This document shows positions 1 through 9,237 of a DNA stretch of 64,000 nt, piece by piece. Numbering within the stretch: the stretch's first letter is position 1; each line of letters starts with the position of its first letter. The translations under genes and the position numbers were made by a program. The notes under the pieces were generated by a model. That model was not told the DNA's origin. It did not search any database and saw only the letters and a program-made list of their open reading frames with translations. The stretch comes from Novosphingobium sp. RL4 (lineage in GTDB: Bacteria > Pseudomonadota > Alphaproteobacteria > Sphingomonadales > Sphingomonadaceae): contig NZ_CP141945.1 of NCBI RefSeq assembly GCF_035658495.1, forward strand, positions 186,001-250,000. The letters are read 5' to 3'.

Positions 1-400
1 GGCGAGCGCCAGCCTGCCGATCCTTGGCGGCACGAACAAGGGCAACCTTGAATATGCGAAGGCGCAGCAGGAATACTACCTTGCCGCTTACCGGGCGGCG
101 GTGCAGTCCGCATTCCGGGACGTGGCCGATGCGCTTGCCCGGCGCGGCACCATCACCAGTCAGCGCACCGCGCAGGACCGGCTGGTTACCGCAGCACAGA
201 AGAGCTACGATCTGGCGGATGCCCAATACCGGGCCGGAACGGATACCTACCTGAACGCGCTCGTCGCCCAGCGTTCTCTCTATGCCTATCGCCAGACGCG
301 GATTGCGACAATTCTGGCGGACCTCACCAACCGCGTGACCGTTTACAGCGCGATTGGTGCGGACGATACGCTGGCAGAGGAGAAGGCCTCAGGAAACTGA
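1..400 (+). CDS. RND-type efflux outer membrane channel, C-terminal part
   Basis: This is the 3' end of a gene that begins before the window; the open frame runs from base 2. The visible 132 residues look like the last alpha-helical hairpin of a TolC/OprM/NodT-type outer membrane factor: the LEYAKAQQEYYLAAYRAAVQ stretch, then FRDVADAL, then YRAGTDTYLNALVAQRSLY, which match the usual family pattern (helix, F.dV..aL, Y..G...yl.vl.aq..L). In that family the protein forms the trimeric channel that lets an inner-membrane pump and its adaptor export compounds across the outer membrane. The pump and adaptor should lie to the left and are not visible. No substrate can be given. Confidence 0.85.
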   Translation, partial: ASASLPILGGTNKGNLEYAKAQQEYYLAAYRAAVQSAFRDVADALARRGTITSQRTAQDRLVTAAQKSYDLADAQYRAGTDTYLNALVAQRSLYAYRQTRIATILADLTNRVTVYSAIGADDTLAEEKASGN

Positions 401-405
401 GGCCT
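384..405 (+). terminator. Hairpin overlapping efflux gene stop codon
   Basis: AGGCCTCAG and CTGAGGCCT form a perfect 9-bp stem closed by a GAAA tetraloop, with the stop codon of the efflux gene inside the 3' arm. The following T content is weak (ttattc), so this may stop transcription or only protect the 3' end. It also lies just beyond the end of the converging thioesterase gene and may serve both. Confidence 0.5.
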
Positions 406-414
406 GCGGCGGCC

Positions 415-834
415 TTATTCGCCGGTGTCGCGGCTTTCCGGAGCAAAGAAATGCTGGATCACTTCGCGGGCCAGCCTGGCCGGCCGCATGGTGGAAGCAT
501 CCAGGCAGCACCAGCTCGACTTGACTTCGGCCAGCACTTCCTCGCCGCGACGGATGATGGTTTCGTAGAACGCCCGCGCACCCTGCACTTTTTCGAGCAG
601 GACCGTGGCGATCACGTCATCGTCGATGAAGGTCGGCTTGCGATAGGTGATTTCGTGCTTGAGCGCGACCCAGAGATGCTGCGCGACCGCTTCGGTGGGC
701 GCAAGCGCCCGCCAATGATCGAGCACGGCATCCTGCACCCACTTCAGATAGCTGGCATTGTTGACATGCCCCATGAAGTCGATGTCGACCGGGTCGATGC
801 CAATGGGATAGCTGTGGGGAATCGCGTTGCTCAC
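415..834 (-). CDS. Acyl-CoA thioesterase, 4HBT hotdog family
   Basis: The 139-residue protein has the size of a single hotdog-fold domain. Near the N-terminus it carries the 4-hydroxybenzoyl-CoA thioesterase-type motif D-x-x-GHVNNASYLKW, with the Asp expected to take part in catalysis. These enzymes hydrolyse acyl-CoA or acyl-ACP thioesters in the cytoplasm; the acyl group cannot be predicted. The gene converges on the efflux gene and stands alone. The start gives the usual spacing from the hotdog motif (about 20 residues). Confidence 0.85.
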   Translation of the reverse strand: MSNAIPHSYPIGIDPVDIDFMGHVNNASYLKWVQDAVLDHWRALAPTEAVAQHLWVALKHEITYRKPTFIDDDVIATVLLEKVQGARAFYETIIRRGEEVLAEVKSSWCCLDASTMRPARLAREVIQHFFAPESRDTGE

Positions 835-944
835 GTCCCCGAAAGTAACAGTTCAGGCCCCCCACAGATAGCGGAAATGGGGGAAACGCCGAGATTTCCT
901 CGGAATGAGGCAGTAACCTGCGGTTTTAATGTGGAATGATCGAA

Positions 945-987
945 AGAGGAAAGGCCCGCGGATCGTTGCGATCGGTCCGCGAGCCTC
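945..987 (-). terminator. Intrinsic terminator of the chemoreceptor gene
   Basis: Read on the minus strand, the arms GGCTCGCGGACCGATC and GATCCGCGGGCC pair around GCAAC with one internal bulge and are followed by TTTCCTCTTT. It lies 12 bases after the chemoreceptor stop codon. The remaining bases between here and the thioesterase start (834) show no gene. Confidence 0.7.
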
Positions 988-998
988 GTTTCATCGTA

Positions 999-3146
999 TC
1001 AGGCCGCCGCGGTGTAGCGAGCCGGGCTCCGGCCGCCGCCCGTGTCGAAGCGGGCCGCCTGATCGTTGAGCGAAATCGCCTCGATCGTCAGGTTGCGTGC
1101 CGCGGCCGAAGTTTCCTCGACCATGGCGGCGTTCTGCTGGGTCGACTGGTCCATGGTGGAAACCGCGACCGTGATCTGGCTGATCGCCGACGATTGCGCC
1201 TGATTGTCTTCGGCCATCTGTCCGAGCAGGGTGTGAACCTCGCCCACCCCGCCCGAGATGGTCTCGAACGCGGCATCGACACGCTGCACCGCGTCAACGG
1301 CGGTCACGATGTCCGTCTGCGTCACGGTAAGCTGGTCACGCGCACGCTTGGCCTCTTCCTCGGCCCGCATGGCAAGCGCGGAAACCAGATCGGCGACGAC
1401 CGCGAAACCGCGCCCGGCATCTCCGGCGCGCCCGGCCTCGACGGCGGCGTTCATGGCGAGGACGCGGGTCTGGAACGCGATCTTGTCTACGCCTTCGATA
1501 ACCTGGTCGATGCCCTTTGCGCTCAGGCTCACGCGGTCCATCGCCTGAACGGCCTCGCCAGCCACGGTGCGGCCACCGGCAACGGTCGAGAGAGCCTCGT
1601 CGGCGCGGCGCACGGTCTGCGATGCCGCGGTTGCGGAAGCCTTCAGGCGGTGGTCGATCTGGACGAGCGCCGCCGAGGTTTCCTCAAGGCTGGCGGCGTT
1701 GGACTCGGTCCGCCGGGCAAGGTCTTCCGATGCCTGGGCGATTTCCTCCGACCCGGTGCGAATGCCAACGGCGCTGTTCGTTACGGCACCGATCATGCGG
1801 CGCAATTCGCCAAGGGCGGCGTTGAAGTTTTCCTTCAGTGCGGCATATCCCGCCGGGAACGGCGCGGAAATCTCTGCCGTGAGGTCGCCCCGCGTCAGCG
1901 CGTCGAGCCCGGCACCGACGGCGCTGGTGACGATACGCTGTTCCTCGGCCGAACGATGGTCGGCTTCCGCCCGATCTTCCGCGGCCTGACGGAACACATC
2001 CGCTGCGCGGGCCATCGTGCCGATCTCGTCCTGACGGTCCAGTTCGGGAATGGCGCAGTGATCGCCCTTGGCCAGACGATCGACAGCGCGGCTCAGTCCG
2101 GCGATCGGTTTGCCGATGATGCTGCCGGCCGCGTAGAACAGGCTGGCGAGGACCGCCGCCACGATGACGAGGCCACCGATCACGAGTTGCCATGCCATCG
2201 AGCGAGCCGGCGCAGAAATGGTCGCCTCCGGCACGTCGAGAACGAGACCCCAGGTGGTATTGAGCCCCTGAAGCGCGATCGGGCGAATGACACGGCGCGT
2301 GGGCACGCCGCCGATGTCGAGATCGTTGAGCACGCGGGTCTCGCCGCTGGCAAGAGCGGCTTTCACCTCATCGAGACCGGCACCTTCATAGGGCTTGCCG
2401 AGCTGGGCAGGATCTGGATTGGCCACCCATGTTGCCGAGGAGGACAGGAGCATCACGCGGCCCGTCCCAAACGGCTTGAGCGCTGAAAGACGCTCGGAGA
2501 GGCTGCCCAGCTCCATGTCCACGCCCACCACGCCGATAACCTTGTCCCCGGACCTGACCGGATCGGTGATCGATGTCATCAGGATGGTCTTGCCGTCCAC
2601 GTCATAGGCATAGGGATCAACGATCGCGCCCTTTCCGCTTTCGAATGCCGCCCGGAAATACGGCTTTTCGTAAGCTCCGGCCTCGTTGTTCGGCATTTGC
2701 GCCAGCACGCCGTTGCTCTTCACCCAGTATGGCGTGAAGTTGCCGTCTCCGCTGGAGCCGGGAAGCCCGCTCTTGCCGGCGTCAGGACCATCCCACTGGT
2801 TGGGCTGGATCATCGTCCAGCTTCCCAATGCCACTTTCGATTCCAGGAGGTCCGTCTTGAGCACCAGCAGGGCCGCGCCGCGATCGCGCATTCCGGCGGC
2901 ATGCATCTTGCCCAGAGCCGAAGCCATGGAACGCGCCGTCGCCTCGAAAGTGGCGATATCGGTACTGACGCGGTTGCCCTCCGCATCGGCCTGGGCAACG
3001 GCGGACTGATCCGACAGTGTCCCCACGACCGAGCCGGTTTCCACGACAACAGCGGTAAAGCCGAACAAGAGCAGCAAGGCGATCGCCAGTCCGGCCACCG
3101 TCATCAGCTTGCCCGCAATGCGCATGCGACTGAACAGGTCTTTCAT
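999..3146 (-). CDS. Methyl-accepting chemotaxis protein with Cache sensor
   Basis: A 715-residue transmembrane receptor that should pass a periplasmic signal to the CheA/CheW array. The layout is an N-terminal membrane helix (about residues 15-37), a large extracellular dCache-like sensor (about 40-325; contains GVVGVDMEL), a second membrane helix (about 325-347), HAMP (about 350-400) and a C-terminal signalling coiled coil. The hairpin tip is recognisable ([20 protein letters not shown], then GRGFAVVAD). The usual QTN of the tip is QTR here and the segment ends ALAMRA rather than LA.RS. The gene follows a TorF-like porin by 22 bases on the same strand, so the two are probably co-transcribed. 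No che genes are in the window. The ligand is unknown. Confidence 0.93.
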   Translation of the reverse strand: MKDLFSRMRIAGKLMTVAGLAIALLLLFGFTAVVVETGSVVGTLSDQSAVAQADAEGNRVSTDIATFEATARSMASALGKMHAAGMRDRGAALLVLKTDLLESKVALGSWTMIQPNQWDGPDAGKSGLPGSSGDGNFTPYWVKSNGVLAQMPNNEAGAYEKPYFRAAFESGKGAIVDPYAYDVDGKTILMTSITDPVRSGDKVIGVVGVDMELGSLSERLSALKPFGTGRVMLLSSSATWVANPDPAQLGKPYEGAGLDEVKAALASGETRVLNDLDIGGVPTRRVIRPIALQGLNTTWGLVLDVPEATISAPARSMAWQLVIGGLVIVAAVLASLFYAAGSIIGKPIAGLSRAVDRLAKGDHCAIPELDRQDEIGTMARAADVFRQAAEDRAEADHRSAEEQRIVTSAVGAGLDALTRGDLTAEISAPFPAGYAALKENFNAALGELRRMIGAVTNSAVGIRTGSEEIAQASEDLARRTESNAASLEETSAALVQIDHRLKASATAASQTVRRADEALSTVAGGRTVAGEAVQAMDRVSLSAKGIDQVIEGVDKIAFQTRVLAMNAAVEAGRAGDAGRGFAVVADLVSALAMRAEEEAKRARDQLTVTQTDIVTAVDAVQRVDAAFETISGGVGEVHTLLGQMAEDNQAQSSAISQITVAVSTMDQSTQQNAAMVEETSAAARNLTIEAISLNDQAARFDTGGGRSPARYTAAA

Positions 3147-3168
3147 TTAAAAGCTCCAGAAGAAATCT

Positions 3169-3876
3169 TCAGAAGGCGGCGCTGACCCAGAACAGCGCGG
3201 CGCCGTCGGCCCGGGCTCCCCGGCCGAGATCGGTGTCGATGTAGGATAGTCCCAGCGTGACAGGCCCGAGGTTCGCATCCGCGCCGAGCGACCAGTCGTA
3301 ATAGCCGCCGGGCCGAGGACTGATCGCGCCCTTGCTGCGGCCCCCATGGGCACGAAGCGTGAGCGGCGTCCGCGGGATCGGCACCGCCGCTTCTCCGTAA
3401 AGATAGAGGTGATCGCCCCCGAGCGCGGCCTGGTCCCAGCTATAGCCGCTGCCCAGAGTGGCCTGCATGGGGCCGAGGTCCTGCGTGAGCTTCGCCGTGG
3501 TTTCGAAGTATTCGATCTTCCCGGAACCCTCGCCGCCGGGATAGCTGTAATAGGCCACGGCCACATCGACGCTGGTGTGGGGCGCCAGGCTTCCCGCCCA
3601 CCCGGTGTAGAGATCCACCTCGGTCGCGCCGTAGCGTTCGCCCATGTCGATGGAGGAGGCCCAGGTGCCGACGTAGATGCCGCTCTCATGAGACAGGTTG
3701 ATGGTGGCCTGTACCGCCGGGTCTTTTCCCGTCAGCGAGATGCCCCGAAAGCGATAGTCGCTGATGATGGTAGCGCCGCCGGAAACGGTGAAGGCGGGAG
3801 TATCGGATTGGGCATGTGCGGCAATCGGCAACGACAACAGGGTCAGGGCGAACCCTGACGAAATGGCAAAACGCAT
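3169..3876 (-). CDS. TorF family putative porin
   Basis: Starts at the ATG giving MRFAISSGFALTLLSLPIAA, a clear Sec signal peptide cleaved after HAQA-like sequence (AHAQ); an AGGA element lies just upstream. An ATG 12 codons earlier is possible but would bury the signal peptide. The mature part has the TorF/Gcw_chp pattern: GGATIISDYRFRGISLTGKDPAVQA-type first strand (split here for length), SGIYVGTWASSID, and a C-terminal aromatic residue (SAAF) typical of outer membrane beta-barrels. The family is thought to form outer membrane pores, but function is poorly known. Likely co-transcribed with the downstream chemoreceptor, which hints that both deal with the same external compound. Confidence 0.85.
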   Translation of the reverse strand: MRFAISSGFALTLLSLPIAAHAQSDTPAFTVSGGATIISDYRFRGISLTGKDPAVQATINLSHESGIYVGTWASSIDMGERYGATEVDLYTGWAGSLAPHTSVDVAVAYYSYPGGEGSGKIEYFETTAKLTQDLGPMQATLGSGYSWDQAALGGDHLYLYGEAAVPIPRTPLTLRAHGGRSKGAISPRPGGYYDWSLGADANLGPVTLGLSYIDTDLGRGARADGAALFWVSAAF

Positions 3877-4022
3877 GGAAGTCCTATTCCGGGACAGATG
3901 AGGCAGTGCCATTATAGAAGGGGCACGCCCCGCACCGGGCGTTCACGCCGCAGGTTTGGCCGGGAATTCCTCTAATGCATTAGGATTACGCGGAAATTAT
4001 AAACTCATGCCGAAAAAGGGGC

Positions 4023-4787
4023 TCAACGGGCCGGACCGGCCTTGAGGCTGGCGGAGTCTATATGCCAGCGCAGCTGGGCGGGGCTCGCGCCGTCCACGTC
4101 GTTGACACGCCTTATCACGTAGCTGCCGCGAAACGTCTGGTGGCGCCCATCGGCAAGGGTCGCATCCACCGTGACGGGCACCGGCTGGTAGATCGACCCA
4201 GCCCCTGCGTCCCCCGGTTCGAGCTTGCCGATGGTAACCCTGGTGGATACCGTTTGCGCAAAACCGGCCCTGAAGGTTTCGCGCGTCTGCCTTGGCGGTC
4301 CATCCTCGCCCCATTGCTGCCATGCAGTTTCGTAATCCCGCGCATCGAGCGCCGAATAGTAGCGCCTGACGACATCGGCTGCGGCTTCCATGCTCTTCGG
4401 TGCGGGGGTGCAGCCGGCCATCGGCGATCCCTTGCCATCGAACAGAGCGCAGCTCCGCGCAATCTCGTCCTCGATCATCGCGCAGCTATTGGACACGTTG
4501 CAAGGCGGATGCGTTGCGGGAGAGACGGACCGGCACACCTCGACGCGGCGGGCTGCCGCCGCAGCACCGATCTGCTGCGAACAGGACAGCAGCGCGGAGC
4601 CGGAAGCCGCTGGTGCCTGCGTCCTTGATGGTTCCGTTATCGGCGGCGCCTCGGACAGGGTTGCGGTTGGAGGCGCCGAACTTGTCGCCGCCTCCTCGCC
4701 ATCGGCGCCATCCGGCCCGCCTGGCGATCCGCACGCCGTCACTGCAAGGCCCAGCAGAATCGGGAGAACGGACGCCAGTTGCTTCAT
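4023..4787 (-). CDS. Hypothetical lipoprotein with NTF2-like C-terminal region
   Basis: A 254-residue protein with a lipoprotein signal: a hydrophobic stretch and the lipobox VTAC, with Cys19 as the lipidation site. After it comes a low-complexity Ala/Ser/Thr/Pro/Glu linker, a central region with several Cys residues (C69, plus a cluster near PPCNVSNSC) and a C-terminal part beginning VVRRYYSALDARDYETAWQQW, which resembles the start of an NTF2/SnoaL-like alpha+beta domain as in other periplasmic lipoproteins. It probably sits in the inner leaflet of the outer membrane. It is on the same strand downstream of the OprB porin (85 bases apart), but no role follows from that. Confidence 0.75.
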   Translation of the reverse strand: MKQLASVLPILLGLAVTACGSPGGPDGADGEEAATSSAPPTATLSEAPPITEPSRTQAPAASGSALLSCSQQIGAAAAARRVEVCRSVSPATHPPCNVSNSCAMIEDEIARSCALFDGKGSPMAGCTPAPKSMEAAADVVRRYYSALDARDYETAWQQWGEDGPPRQTRETFRAGFAQTVSTRVTIGKLEPGDAGAGSIYQPVPVTVDATLADGRHQTFRGSYVIRRVNDVDGASPAQLRWHIDSASLKAGPAR

Positions 4788-4872
4788 TTCCAGAGTTCCT
4801 CGTTCCGGCCTTGCCGATGCGCGACGGAAGGATCAACGCACGGGAACCCCGATCGGATGCCGGAGCGCATTC

Positions 4873-6222
4873 TCAGAACTGCATCTTGACCTGACAGCCG
4901 AGCGCGAGGGCATTGGGCGTATTGCGGAAACCGAAGGCGCCCGGCTCGATGATGTACTGGATGTCGGGACGGAGGCTCAGCCAGCGGCGCAGTTGCAGGC
5001 CGTAGCTCAGTTCGATCGCGGTCTCCCCGGCGGGCAGCGCGGCATATCCTCCCGGCAGAGGATTGGCTTCGACATGGGCCCGGCGAAGACGCGGATCCAC
5101 GACGGCATGCGTGAAGCCGAGCGCAATCGAATCCGCATCACGTCCCCGGAAAGTGCCCGTCTTGACGAGCCCCGCCGCATACCAACGGGTGATCTGGCCC
5201 GAGATCGCGGGATTGGCGGTGAACTGGCCGAAGATCGACAGTCCTCGATTGCCCTGCCCTTCGCGCAGGATCATCTGGTCAGCCAGCAGATAGACGCCGT
5301 AACGTCCACGAACCGTGCCGCCGCCGCCCTGACGGGTCACACGCGAAGTGTCGTAGTAGACGCCAAGCTTGTAATGGCCGGGCAGCGAACGGCTGCCCTT
5401 CGCCGCGCCGGGATCGTATTCGACTTCCAGCGGCAGAAGTACCCCGGTGGTTCCTCCCGCGAAGGGGTTGAAGGCGTTCTCCTCGTCGTTAAGGCGCGGA
5501 TTGACCTGGAAGGCGCCGGTCCTGACGATAATGTCCGAACGCAACTTGTAGCGCACCGCCGCGCCCCACCTGGCATTGGGGTAATTGTACCATCCGCTGT
5601 CGCCGGAAAGCGAAAGAGGGTGGGCGCAGAACGCGGCGTTCACGAAGTTGCAGCCGATCGGCATGCCGCCCAGATCGTTGCCCATCGCAAAATAGCCCAT
5701 CCGCAGGTTGAGCTTGCCCTCCAGGAGGTTCTGCTCCCAACTCGCCTCGGTGAGCCGCGCGTAGTATCCGCCTGCCGCTTCCTGAATGGGCAGCCGGTTG
5801 CCTACATAGTCCGAGGAAATGCCAACGCCGCGCCGGTCGTTGAACGTGAGGTGCAGCGTCGCACCTTCCCATCCTGCAAGCCGGTCCATGTCGAAGTCCG
5901 CGCCCATGCGGACCTGCTGGACATAGGCGGTGCCCCGCTTGAGCCCTCCGTCCACCGCTGAAAAAGTCTCTGAAACATAGTCGCCCCGGAACGTGACGCC
6001 GGCCGTCTTGAGCTGCGTGCGCAGTCCGCCCCAGTCACCCGTGAGCGTATCGCGCGCCGCCGGCTGGGGGGCGGGCGTTTCCGCTGCCGGAAGGGTGGCG
6101 ACTTGCGCGGTCTGCTGCGCTTCGCCGGTTTCCTCGGCACGGGCATCGACCGCCGCGAACGGGGCGGAAACCATAAGGCCGCAGCCGGCCAGACGCGTGA
6201 ATCTATCCAAACGATGGGCCAT
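4873..6222 (-). CDS. OprB-type carbohydrate-selective porin
   Basis: A 449-residue outer membrane porin. A Sec signal ends near residue 29, followed by a Gln/Ala/Pro-rich linker and then DTLTGDWGGLRTQLKTAGV, the hallmark opening of the OprB domain. The chain ends with aromatic Phe (VKMQF), as beta-barrels do. The start has a strong GGAGGAGG ribosome site. OprB porins let glucose and related sugars through the outer membrane. The gene lies directly downstream of the membrane glucose dehydrogenase on the same strand (97 bases, with a GC hairpin between), so the pair fits a periplasmic glucose oxidation unit. Confidence 0.9.
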   Translation of the reverse strand: MAHRLDRFTRLAGCGLMVSAPFAAVDARAEETGEAQQTAQVATLPAAETPAPQPAARDTLTGDWGGLRTQLKTAGVTFRGDYVSETFSAVDGGLKRGTAYVQQVRMGADFDMDRLAGWEGATLHLTFNDRRGVGISSDYVGNRLPIQEAAGGYYARLTEASWEQNLLEGKLNLRMGYFAMGNDLGGMPIGCNFVNAAFCAHPLSLSGDSGWYNYPNARWGAAVRYKLRSDIIVRTGAFQVNPRLNDEENAFNPFAGGTTGVLLPLEVEYDPGAAKGSRSLPGHYKLGVYYDTSRVTRQGGGGTVRGRYGVYLLADQMILREGQGNRGLSIFGQFTANPAISGQITRWYAAGLVKTGTFRGRDADSIALGFTHAVVDPRLRRAHVEANPLPGGYAALPAGETAIELSYGLQLRRWLSLRPDIQYIIEPGAFGFRNTPNALALGCQVKMQF

Positions 6223-6285
6223 GGCCCCCTCCTCCCCCGACGCCTCGGGAAGAGACGCAGGACCAATATGTCTTGAAGAATGGAT

Positions 6286-6312
6286 GGGGGCGGAAGGCTG
6301 TGTTCCGCCCCC
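6286..6312 (-). terminator. GC-rich hairpin between gcd and oprB
   Basis: GGGGGCGGAA and TTCCGCCCCC pair perfectly over 10 bp around a 7-base loop, just after the gcd stop codon in the direction of transcription. There is no T-tract, so it could be an attenuator or mRNA-stabilising hairpin that lowers porin expression relative to the dehydrogenase rather than a full stop. Confidence 0.45.
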
Positions 6313-6319
6313 GAAAGCG

Positions 6320-8746
6320 TTACGGCAGCTTATAGGCGATCACATAGTCACCGCGATCGGGCGACTGCCGCGCACCGCCGGCGGTGATGACCACGTACTG
6401 CTTGCCGGTCTTCAGCGACTTGTAGCTCATCGGGCCGCCCTGGCTACCCACCGGCAGACGGGCCTTCCAGATTTCCTTGCCGGTCGCCGAATTGAAGGCG
6501 CGCAGATAGTAGTCCTGGGTGCCTGCGATGAACACGAGACCGCCCTGCGTCGCCAGCGTGCCGCCCAGCGTGGGCAGACCGATCGGTATCGGCAGGCCCA
6601 TCTTGATGCCCATCGGGCCGGTATCGCGAACCGTGCCGACCGGAACCTGCCACTTGATCTTGCGGGTCTTCATGTCGATCGCCGTCAGCGTGCCGAAAGG
6701 CGGAGCCTGGCAGGGAACGCCCAGCGCGGAAAGGAAGCGATCCTTGACCACGGAATAGGGCGTGCCCTTCAGGGGAACGCTGCCCATGCCGGTATTGACC
6801 GCCTCACCCGCGGCGCCCGCCTTGCCCGCCTGCTCCTTCGTCTGCGGGAACATCTGCACCCAAAGGCCGAGACGCATGTCATTGGCAAAGATCGTGCCGG
6901 TGGTCGGGTCTGTCGAAAGTCCGCCCCAGTTCATCCCGCCGAGCGATCCGGGGAAGCTGAGCGACTTGTCCGTGCCCGGCGCGGTGTAGAGCCCTTCGTA
7001 ACGCATGCCCTTGAAGGCAATGCGGCACATCAGCTGGTCGAACGGCGTTGCGCCCCACATGTCGGCTTCGGTCAGCGGACCGACGCCGATCTGCGGCATG
7101 CCGACCGACTTGGGCTGCACGAGCGAATAGGGCTCGTTCGGGATATTGGCAGCCTTCACCCTGACATTCGCGACTTCCGTCAGCGGTTTGCCGGTGGTCC
7201 GGTCAAGGACATAGAGCTGGCCTGCCTTGGTGCCGAATACCAGCGCGGGCACGGTCTTGCCGTTCTTGGCAAAGTCGATGAAGCTCGGCTGCATCGGCAG
7301 GTCGAAGTCCCAGAGATCGTTGTGAACGGTCTGGAAATGCCACTTTTCCTTGCCCGTCGTCGCGTCGAGCGCGAGCATCGAAGCGCCGTACTCGTGGTCG
7401 AGCGCGCTGCGGGTGACGCCGTAGAGATCGACCGAGGCACTGCCCACCGGCATGATCACCGCGTTCGTCGCCGGGTCATAGGACATCGCCGCCCAGACGT
7501 TGGGAGTGGAGCGGGTGTAGGTCTTTCCTGCGGCAGGCATGCCGGTGATCGCGGGGTTGCCCGGATCGAATGCCCAGCGCAGCTTGCCGGTAACGACATC
7601 GAACCCGCGCATAACGCCGCCAGGCATGTCCACCTGCACGTTGTCCGCCACGCGGCCGCCGATCACGACGGTCGTCCCCGCCAGCGTGGGCGCCGAGGTG
7701 AGCTGGTACTGCGGGTCGGGCGCGTTGCCGAGGCCAGCCTTGAGGTCTACGCGGCCGCCGTTGCCGAAGTCCGGACAGAACTTCCCGGTATCCGCATCGA
7801 GAGCGACCAGTTCGGCGTTGATGGTGTTCATCAGGATGCGGCGCTGGCACAGCGCGCCCTCGGCAACGGTGACGGCCGGGACCGGAGTTGAGCCCGGCAC
7901 GTCAGGCTGCCGAAGCGGGGCCTTCGCATCGAAATAGGCCAGACCGCGGCAACGCATCCAGACAGAGGCCTTGGCGTTGATGATCGTTTTCCACTTCTCC
8001 CTGCCGGTATCGGCATCGAGCGCGATCACGTTATTATGCGGCGTGCAGACGAACACGGTATCGCCGACCTGAAGCGGCGTGTTCTGGTCTTCGGCGCCGT
8101 TGCCGTCACTCACCGCGACATCGCCGGTCCGATAGGTCCATGCGACCTTGAGATCCTTTACATTGTCGCGGTTGATCTGATCGAGCGCGACAAAACGGCT
8201 ACCACCGCTGGTGTTGCCGTATGCTTCCCAGTTCTTCTGCTCATGCGCGGCATCGACGGGAACGAGTCCGCCCATGTCCCCCGAGAATGCCACGGTCGGA
8301 TGCGCAACGAACATCGCGGCAAAGCCGGACGCGGAACACAGGGCCAGCACGCCCCCGATCGCCAGGGACGGTCCCCAGGCACGTTTGCCGGCAACGGCAC
8401 CGCGCAGCAGCGGATAGGACAGCGCGATCACGGTCGCGCCGACGCCCATTGCCAGCAGGCGCGAGATCAGCGGCCAGAACGAAAGGCCCACTTCCCACAA
8501 GGCCCAGACTATCGTGCAGAGGAAAGTGGCGCCGAAAACGAGAGCGCCCGCCGGGCGTCGGCGAGCGATGAGGAAGCCGGATACGAGCAGCGCGAGGCCC
8601 GCGATCACGAAGTAGAAACTGCCGCCGAGGCTGGCGAGCTTTGCCCCGCCTGCGGTGAAGAAGATCCCTGCTAGCAGCACCACCGCGCCGAGCAGCCAAA
8701 GCCATGCTCTTGTCAGCAGACTACCGTCGTTCTTCGTGCCTGGCAT
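6320..8746 (-). CDS. gcd: Membrane-bound PQQ-dependent glucose dehydrogenase
   Basis: Oxidises D-glucose (or related sugars or quinate/shikimate in sister enzymes) to the lactone in the periplasm and passes electrons to ubiquinone. The start at MPGTKNDGS has an AAGGAGGT ribosome site six bases upstream; a longer in-frame reading (from 8845) lacks this. The 808 residues fit the family (about 800). Five hydrophobic helices fill the first 150 residues, followed by an eight-bladed PQQ propeller. The active-site segment HNDLWDFDLPMQPSF and the PQQ-contacting GTKAGQLYVLDR segment are intact, matching the Asp and Lys of E. coli Gcd. PQQ synthesis genes are not in this window. Quinate or shikimate as substrate cannot be excluded, but the OprB porin next door favours glucose. 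Confidence 0.92.
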   Translation of the reverse strand: MPGTKNDGSLLTRAWLWLLGAVVLLAGIFFTAGGAKLASLGGSFYFVIAGLALLVSGFLIARRRPAGALVFGATFLCTIVWALWEVGLSFWPLISRLLAMGVGATVIALSYPLLRGAVAGKRAWGPSLAIGGVLALCSASGFAAMFVAHPTVAFSGDMGGLVPVDAAHEQKNWEAYGNTSGGSRFVALDQINRDNVKDLKVAWTYRTGDVAVSDGNGAEDQNTPLQVGDTVFVCTPHNNVIALDADTGREKWKTIINAKASVWMRCRGLAYFDAKAPLRQPDVPGSTPVPAVTVAEGALCQRRILMNTINAELVALDADTGKFCPDFGNGGRVDLKAGLGNAPDPQYQLTSAPTLAGTTVVIGGRVADNVQVDMPGGVMRGFDVVTGKLRWAFDPGNPAITGMPAAGKTYTRSTPNVWAAMSYDPATNAVIMPVGSASVDLYGVTRSALDHEYGASMLALDATTGKEKWHFQTVHNDLWDFDLPMQPSFIDFAKNGKTVPALVFGTKAGQLYVLDRTTGKPLTEVANVRVKAANIPNEPYSLVQPKSVGMPQIGVGPLTEADMWGATPFDQLMCRIAFKGMRYEGLYTAPGTDKSLSFPGSLGGMNWGGLSTDPTTGTIFANDMRLGLWVQMFPQTKEQAGKAGAAGEAVNTGMGSVPLKGTPYSVVKDRFLSALGVPCQAPPFGTLTAIDMKTRKIKWQVPVGTVRDTGPMGIKMGLPIPIGLPTLGGTLATQGGLVFIAGTQDYYLRAFNSATGKEIWKARLPVGSQGGPMSYKSLKTGKQYVVITAGGARQSPDRGDYVIAYKLP

Positions 8747-9237
8747 CCGGCACCTCCTTCGTTTCCTGCAATTATACTCAAAGAAGCCAACAAGGCCACG
8801 CAAATGCATGAAACCGCTCAGGGCATGAACGGCTATGCGATCCATTTGTCAGATGCCGCGCACGGAGCAGTGGAACTCGGCGCGTCTCCTGATTACGCGA
8901 CCTCTCTACCGGCGTTCGCCGACGGAAGAGATGGATCGCCCAGGACAGGGATGCCCGCGCCTATGCGCGTGCTCCGGAACGGCTGCCAATTTGAAATGTG
9001 CAGCAGGGATTACGAACCCGGAATACAGCGCAATCCTGGACCCATCATAATGGCATGGTGATATGCCCCGGCGTTATGGGCCGCGCCCTGCCCGCCTGCA
9101 GGCAACAGCCGGTCGTGCCGGCGCCCCGGTCGGCCCCGCCTTTCGGCGGCTCGCCTTGCCGCAGTGCAACAAACTCCATACGACTGGATTGCAGCTACTC
9201 CCTCCCATCACATTTCCGGGTCTGCTCGCTCTCCTTC
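8747..9237. other. Divergent intergenic region, no gene seen
   Basis: 491 bases between the divergent gcd and beta-glucosidase genes. Short open frames here have no family resemblance and no good ribosome sites. It must hold the promoters of both neighbours, but I cannot place them. I see no strong inverted repeat or terminator. Confidence 0.5.

Noticed and set aside
936..2486. Long open frame antisense to the chemoreceptor gene
   Set aside because: It mirrors the GC-rich codon pattern of the opposite gene, has Arg/Gly/His-rich composition and no family resemblance.
8804..9061. 85-codon open frame in the gcd/beta-glucosidase intergenic region
   Set aside because: No ribosome site, no conserved motif, and composition like non-coding sequence.
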